Source: JBDSEG01 sp039920165 (GTDB taxonomy: Bacteria > Pseudomonadota > Gammaproteobacteria > Burkholderiales > Burkholderiaceae_C). Taken from it: a stretch of 17,855 nt of DNA. Location of the stretch: assembly GCA_039920165.1 (NCBI GenBank), contig JBDSEG010000027.1:1-17855 (forward strand), given 5' to 3'. Within the stretch, counting starts at the first letter, position 1. Each line of letters starts with the position of its first letter. Below are positions 14,155 through 17,855 of this stretch, piece by piece. The notes under the pieces were generated by a model. The model was not told the origin of the DNA. It worked only from the letters and a program-made list of their open reading frames with translations, and did no database searches. Both the position numbers and the translations under genes were made by a program.

Positions 14155-15260
14155 ACCCGGCGCGCGCCCAAGGCAAGGCGCGGCGCGCCGATATCGCGCG
14201 ACCGATGCGGCCGGGTTTGCTCCAGCAGCAGCAGCGCAAGGCGCTTCAACCCGTCCCACGGATCGTCGGGCCAGCCGGGGTGGCGCAGGCCTTTGACGAG
14301 GCCGTCGCAGATCTGCGCCGCGGCGAGCAGCTCGGCGCCCGCTGCCGCATCGAGCTGCGGCACGACGCGCTCGAACAGGCGCTCCTTGGTTCCCCAGACG
14401 CGCGCCTCGCGCAGCGCGACCGGCATCGGCCGGCCGGCGCCGACCGCGTCCTTCACGCGCTTCAAGCCGCGGATGTCCTCGGCCAGCGTCCAGTGCACCA
14501 GCACCGGCGCGACGCCTTCGGCCCGCAGGCCTTCGAGCATGCGCAGCGCGCGCGCCGCCTCGCCGGCAAGCAAGGTCTCGCCGAGCTTGAAGACGTCGTA
14601 GCGCGCGACATCGAGCACCGCCGCCTCGACCTGCTCGAACGCCAGTTCGCCAGGCGGATGCAGCAGCGCGAGCTTCTGCAGTTCCTGGTGCGCCGCGAGC
14701 AGGTTGCCCTCGACCCGGTCGGCAAAGAAGGCGAGCGTGCGCTGGCCCGATTCGCCGTCCTCGACCCGCTGGCCCTGGCTCGCCAGGCGGCGCGCGAGCC
14801 ACTGCGGCAGTGCCCCGCGCTCGACCGGGTCGACGCGAACCATGATGCCGGCGCTGTCGAGCGCATTGAACCAGGCGCTCGTCTGCTGGCTGCGGTCAAG
14901 CCGGGGCAGTTGCAACAGCGTGACGCTGTCGTCGTGGCGCCCCGAATTCACGGCCTGCGCATAACGCTGCAGCGCTTCCGAGCCGTCCTTGCCGGGCTTG
15001 CCCGAGGGGATGCGGATCTCGATCAGCTGCCGGTCGGCAAACAGGCTCATCGCGAGCGAGGCGCCGAGCAGGCCGCTCCAGTCGAAATGCGCGCCGGCGA
15101 CGGTGTGGACCTGGCGTTCGGTGCAGCCCGAGCGCCGCGAAGCCGCGCGGATCGCATCGCCGGCTTCCTGCGCGAGCAGCGGCTCGTCGCCCCATACGGC
15201 ATACAGCGGGCGCATGCCTTTTTGCAGCAGGGCCGCGAGCTGCTCGGCGCGGATCTGCAC
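14148..15260 (-). CDS. holA: DNA polymerase III subunit delta
   Basis: The delta subunit (about 370 residues) of the replicative clamp loader, which opens the beta clamp. It follows the family pattern: an N-terminal start VQIRAEQLAALLQKGMRPLYAVWGDEPLLAQEA, split here as QIRAEQLAALL and RPLYAVWGDEPLL, then VNSGRHDDSVTLLQLPRLD, VRVDPVERGALPQW, LAFFADRVEGNLLAAHQEL and YDVFKLGETLLAGEAARAL. GTG 15260-15258 is chosen because it fits the family N-terminus and lies 11 bases after the lptE stop; the frame stays open upstream but only across lptE. The last 20 or so residues (RSRDIGAPRLALGARRVQ) extend past the usual end. It is the third gene of leuS-lptE-holA and converges on ghrA with a 7-base overlap. 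Confidence 0.95.
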   Translation of the reverse strand: MQIRAEQLAALLQKGMRPLYAVWGDEPLLAQEAGDAIRAASRRSGCTERQVHTVAGAHFDWSGLLGASLAMSLFADRQLIEIRIPSGKPGKDGSEALQRYAQAVNSGRHDDSVTLLQLPRLDRSQQTSAWFNALDSAGIMVRVDPVERGALPQWLARRLASQGQRVEDGESGQRTLAFFADRVEGNLLAAHQELQKLALLHPPGELAFEQVEAAVLDVARYDVFKLGETLLAGEAARALRMLEGLRAEGVAPVLVHWTLAEDIRGLKRVKDAVGAGRPMPVALREARVWGTKERLFERVVPQLDAAAGAELLAAAQICDGLVKGLRHPGWPDDPWDGLKRLALLLLEQTRPHRSRDIGAPRLALGARRVQ

Positions 15261-15271
15261 GGTTCGGCGTC

Positions 15272-15772
15272 CTACGGCGCGGGCACGGCCGCGAGGCGGC
15301 GCAGCACCTGCGCGACGATGTCGCTTTGCATCGCGCGGTACAACAGCGCTTCTTCCTGCTCCTTGGCCAGGGCGGCGGTTTCGCTGTAGCTCATATCGCG
15401 CGTGAGAACGATCTCGGTCGGCGCGATCAGTTCGCTGCCGTCTCGCCGCAGGAGGCGAAAGCGCAGCCGCGCACGCAGTTGCAGCTCGCGCACCTGGCCG
15501 GCCGAGGTGCTGGCGACGACGCTGCGCTCGCGCGCATCGGCGAGCGCTTCGAAGACGACCTGCGCCTGCGCGGGCACGTCGATGACGAGCGTGGTCTGGC
15601 TTGCATCGATCTGCATCCGCAACTCCTGCGCGAGCAGCGAATGCGCAACGAAGCCGCGCAGGGCGAGGGTGCGAAAGCGCAGCTCGGGCGGACGCCGCAA
15701 GGCGAAGCCGCAGCCGGCCAGACCGGCCAGGCCGAGCAGCGCGGTCGCGACCCACAGCCGCCGGCCGACCAT
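15272..15772 (-). CDS. lptE: LPS-assembly lipoprotein LptE
   Basis: A 166-residue outer-membrane lipoprotein that plugs the LptD barrel and completes the LPS translocon. The lipoprotein signal has RR, a hydrophobic core and lipobox LAGC with C21 as the modified cysteine. The mature part is short and beta-rich and carries the family-like start GFALRRPPELRFRTLALRGF and the closing helix EEALLYRAMQSDIVAQVLRRL. ATG 15772-15770 shares one base with the leuS stop (TGATG), so translation is coupled. Its place between leuS and holA is a conserved proteobacterial arrangement and supports the call more strongly than sequence alone, since LptE diverges quickly. Its partner lptD is about 10 kb away in this window. 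Confidence 0.93.
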   Translation of the reverse strand: MVGRRLWVATALLGLAGLAGCGFALRRPPELRFRTLALRGFVAHSLLAQELRMQIDASQTTLVIDVPAQAQVVFEALADARERSVVASTSAGQVRELQLRARLRFRLLRRDGSELIAPTEIVLTRDMSYSETAALAKEQEEALLYRAMQSDIVAQVLRRLAAVPAP

Positions 15773-17855
15773 CAATCGAGCACGACGTTGACCAGCCGAC
15801 CCGGCACGACGACGACCTTGCGCGCATGCCGGCTCTCGGCGAAACGTCGGAATTCGGGGCTCGCCAGGGCGGCCACTTCGATCTGCGCGCGGCTGGCCGA
15901 GGCCGGCACCTGGATGGCGCCGCGCAGCTTGCCGTTGATCTGAAGCATCAGCTCGATGCGGTCCTGCACCAGCGCGTCCTCGGCGACCGCCGGCCACGGC
16001 GCGTCGAGCAGATCGCCGTGCAGCGCGGCATAGCCGAGCTCCTGCCACAGCACCCAGGTGGTGTGCGGCGCGGCCGGGTACAGCACGCGCAGCAGGATGC
16101 CGAATCCCTCGCGCAACACGCCGGCCGCTTGCGCATCGGCAGCGCCCTGAAAAGCGTCGAGCGCATTGAGCATTTTCATCGCGCCCGAGACCACGGTGTT
16201 GTATTGCATGCGCTCGTAGTCGTAGCTCACCTGGCGCAGCAGGGTGTGGATCTCCCGTCGCAGCGCGCGCGCCGCGTCGCCCTTGGGAAATCCGACCGGC
16301 GAGGCCCCGGCGATCAGCGCGGCGCGCTTGGCGGCGAAGGACCACAAGCGGCGCAGGAAGCGGTTAGCGCCTTCGACGCCGGCATCGTTCCAGTCGAGCG
16401 TCTGCTCGGGCGGCGATGCGAACATGACGAAGATGCGCGCGGTATCGGCGCCGTAGCGATCGATCAGCGCCTGCGGGTCGACGCCGTTGCTCTTTGACTT
16501 GGACATCGTGGTCCAGCCTTCGCAGCGCACCGCGGCGCCATCCGCCTTGCGCTTCGCCGAGACGACATTCGCGTGCTCGTCGCGGTCGATATCAAGCTCG
16601 TCGGCCCAGACATAGTCCTTGCCTGCGGCGTCTTCGAGCACGAAAGCCTCGTTCAGCACCATGCCCTGCGTCAGCAGCCGGGTGAAGGGCTCGTCGAACG
16701 CGACCAGGTTCAGGTCGCGCATCACCTTGGTCCAGAAGCGCGCATACAGCAGATGCAGGATCGCATGCTCGATGCCGCCGATGTACTGGTCCATCGGCAT
16801 CCAGTACGCCGTGCCCTTGCCGACCATCGCGTCGGCCTTGTGCGGATCGCAATAGCGCATGAAATACCACGAGCTGTCGACGAAGGTGTCCATCGTGTCG
16901 GTCTCGCGCTGCGCGGGCTGGCCGCAGCTCGGACATGCGACGTTCAGGAAGGCCGCGCAGTGCAGCAGCGGGTTGCCGCTGCCGTCCGGAATCAAGTCCT
17001 CCGGCAGTACCACCGGCAGGTCGGCCTCGGGCACCGGTACCACGCCGCATTTGGCGCAATGGACGATCGGAATCGGCGTGCCCCAGTAGCGCTGCCGGCT
17101 CACGCCCCAGTCGCGCAGCCGCCAGCTCGTCTTCTTGGTTCCCAGGCCTTTGTGTTCGAGCGCGGCGGCGACCGCATCGACTGCCACTTCGTGCACCAGG
17201 CCGCTGTACAGGTCGGAATTGATCGTCACGCTGCGCGCGGTATCGGCATACCACTCGTTCCAGGTGTCGTAGTCGTAGTGCTCGCCGTCGACGTGAATGA
17301 CCTGAAGGATGTCGATACCGTAGCGCTTGGCGAAGGCGAAGTCGCGCTCGTCGTGCCCCGGCACGCCCATCACCGCGCCGTCGCCGTAGCCGATCAGCAC
17401 ATAGTTGCCGACCCAGACCTCGATCTTCTCGTGCGTCAGCGGATGCTCGACGAACAGGCCGGTCGCGACCCCCCGTTTCTCCTGCGTCGCAAGTTCGGCT
17501 TCGGTGCCGCCGCCGGTCTTGCAGCTGGCGATGAATTCGGACACGGTGCGGTTCAGCTCGGCGGCGCGCAAGGCGATCGGATGCTCAGGCGCGACGGCGC
17601 AGAAGGTCACGCCCATGATGGTGTCGGCGCGGGTCGTGAAGACCCACATCCGGCCGCCGCCGACGAACCGCCCGTCGTCACCCTTGATGTGGTGCGGGAA
17701 GGCGAAGCGAACGCCATCGCTGCGGCCGATCCAGTTCTCCTGCATCAGCTTGACGCGTTCGGGCCAGCCCGGCAGATCGTTCTGCACCGCCTCCAGCAGT
17801 TCGTCGGCGTACTGCGAGATGTTCAGGTAGTAGCCGGGGATCTCGCGTTTCTCGA
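15772..17855 (-). CDS. leuS: Leucyl-tRNA synthetase (N-terminus beyond the window)
   Basis: Class I synthetase charging tRNA-Leu; about 694 codons are visible and the 5' end with the HIGH motif lies off the right edge, about 170-180 residues short of the normal length near 860. The visible part begins at EKREIPGYYLNISQYADELL, then RVKLMQENWIGRS. The CP1 editing domain follows (TTRADTIMGVTFCAVAPEHP, GDGAVMGVPGHDERDFAFA), then SRQRYWGTPIPIVHC with zinc-type cysteines CAKC and CPSCG. DTFVDSSWYFMRYCDP and the anticodon-binding and C-terminal domains come last, ending ARKVVVVPGRLVNVVLD. The KMSKS loop reads TMSKSKSNG (16506-16483), with Thr in place of the first Lys while the second Lys is kept. 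It is the first known gene of leuS-lptE-holA. Confidence 0.98.
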   Translation of the reverse strand, partial: EKREIPGYYLNISQYADELLEAVQNDLPGWPERVKLMQENWIGRSDGVRFAFPHHIKGDDGRFVGGGRMWVFTTRADTIMGVTFCAVAPEHPIALRAAELNRTVSEFIASCKTGGGTEAELATQEKRGVATGLFVEHPLTHEKIEVWVGNYVLIGYGDGAVMGVPGHDERDFAFAKRYGIDILQVIHVDGEHYDYDTWNEWYADTARSVTINSDLYSGLVHEVAVDAVAAALEHKGLGTKKTSWRLRDWGVSRQRYWGTPIPIVHCAKCGVVPVPEADLPVVLPEDLIPDGSGNPLLHCAAFLNVACPSCGQPAQRETDTMDTFVDSSWYFMRYCDPHKADAMVGKGTAYWMPMDQYIGGIEHAILHLLYARFWTKVMRDLNLVAFDEPFTRLLTQGMVLNEAFVLEDAAGKDYVWADELDIDRDEHANVVSAKRKADGAAVRCEGWTTMSKSKSNGVDPQALIDRYGADTARIFVMFASPPEQTLDWNDAGVEGANRFLRRLWSFAAKRAALIAGASPVGFPKGDAARALRREIHTLLRQVSYDYERMQYNTVVSGAMKMLNALDAFQGAADAQAAGVLREGFGILLRVLYPAAPHTTWVLWQELGYAALHGDLLDAPWPAVAEDALVQDRIELMLQINGKLRGAIQVPASASRAQIEVAALASPEFRRFAESRHARKVVVVPGRLVNVVLD

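Noticed and set aside
14205..15389. A long plus-strand frame antisense to holA
   Set aside because: HolA is clearly recognised on the minus strand and the antisense product has no domain features.
15261..15827. Upstream extension of holA through lptE, and of lptE upstream to 16345
   Set aside because: Both extensions lie wholly inside neighbouring genes; family N-termini, the lipobox signal and the TGATG coupling place the starts at 15260 and 15772.
1..17855. tRNA or rRNA genes, CRISPR arrays, insertion sequences, prophage genes
   Set aside because: Looked for by eye on both strands; no cloverleaf, spaced direct repeats, transposase or integrase motifs were recognised.

Overview
The window is GC-rich, gene-dense chromosomal DNA from a Gram-negative bacterium. 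The outer-membrane assembly genes (lptD, surA, lptE), the gene combinations and the protein sequences point to a betaproteobacterium, most like Rhodocyclales (Azoarcus/Thauera-type). That placement rests on recalled family resemblance, not on a search.

Layout from left to right. (1) Bases 1-753, minus strand: the start of an ABC exporter that runs off the left edge, an intrinsic terminator, and a small secreted DUF4148-like protein. The small protein is transcribed away from a LysR regulator (754-1749, plus). (2) Bases 1696-7535: amgK, a cell-wall amino-sugar kinase on the minus strand, is divergent from lptD-surA-rsmA on the plus strand. LptD is the LPS transport barrel, SurA is the periplasmic chaperone for such barrels, and RsmA is the 16S rRNA dimethyltransferase. 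The run ends in a strong hairpin at 7537-7560. (3) Bases 7561-8700, minus strand: a compact accessory cassette with a sigma70-like promoter, an exported barnase-type ribonuclease, its barstar inhibitor behind a near-perfect Shine-Dalgarno, a 14-bp-arm palindrome over the barstar stop codon, and the shared hairpin. (4) Bases 8753-14154: maeB (NADP-type malic enzyme with a phosphotransacetylase-like tail, minus) is divergent from thiL-pgpA-pncC-ghrA (plus), whose genes overlap or nearly abut. (5) Bases 14148-17855, minus strand: leuS (5' end beyond the right edge), lptE and holA form a tight operon that converges on ghrA.

Most of the window is housekeeping. LptD and LptE, the two halves of the outer-membrane LPS translocon, lie at opposite ends, and SurA, needed to fold LptD, is encoded directly after lptD. 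Several familiar neighbours are absent: murU beside amgK, pdxA between surA and rsmA, and proA/nadD after holA. This suggests local rearrangement relative to related genomes. The best candidate for something accessory and little studied is the ribonuclease/barstar cassette with its REP-like palindrome. Both protein families are known, and I see no clearly new system in the window.
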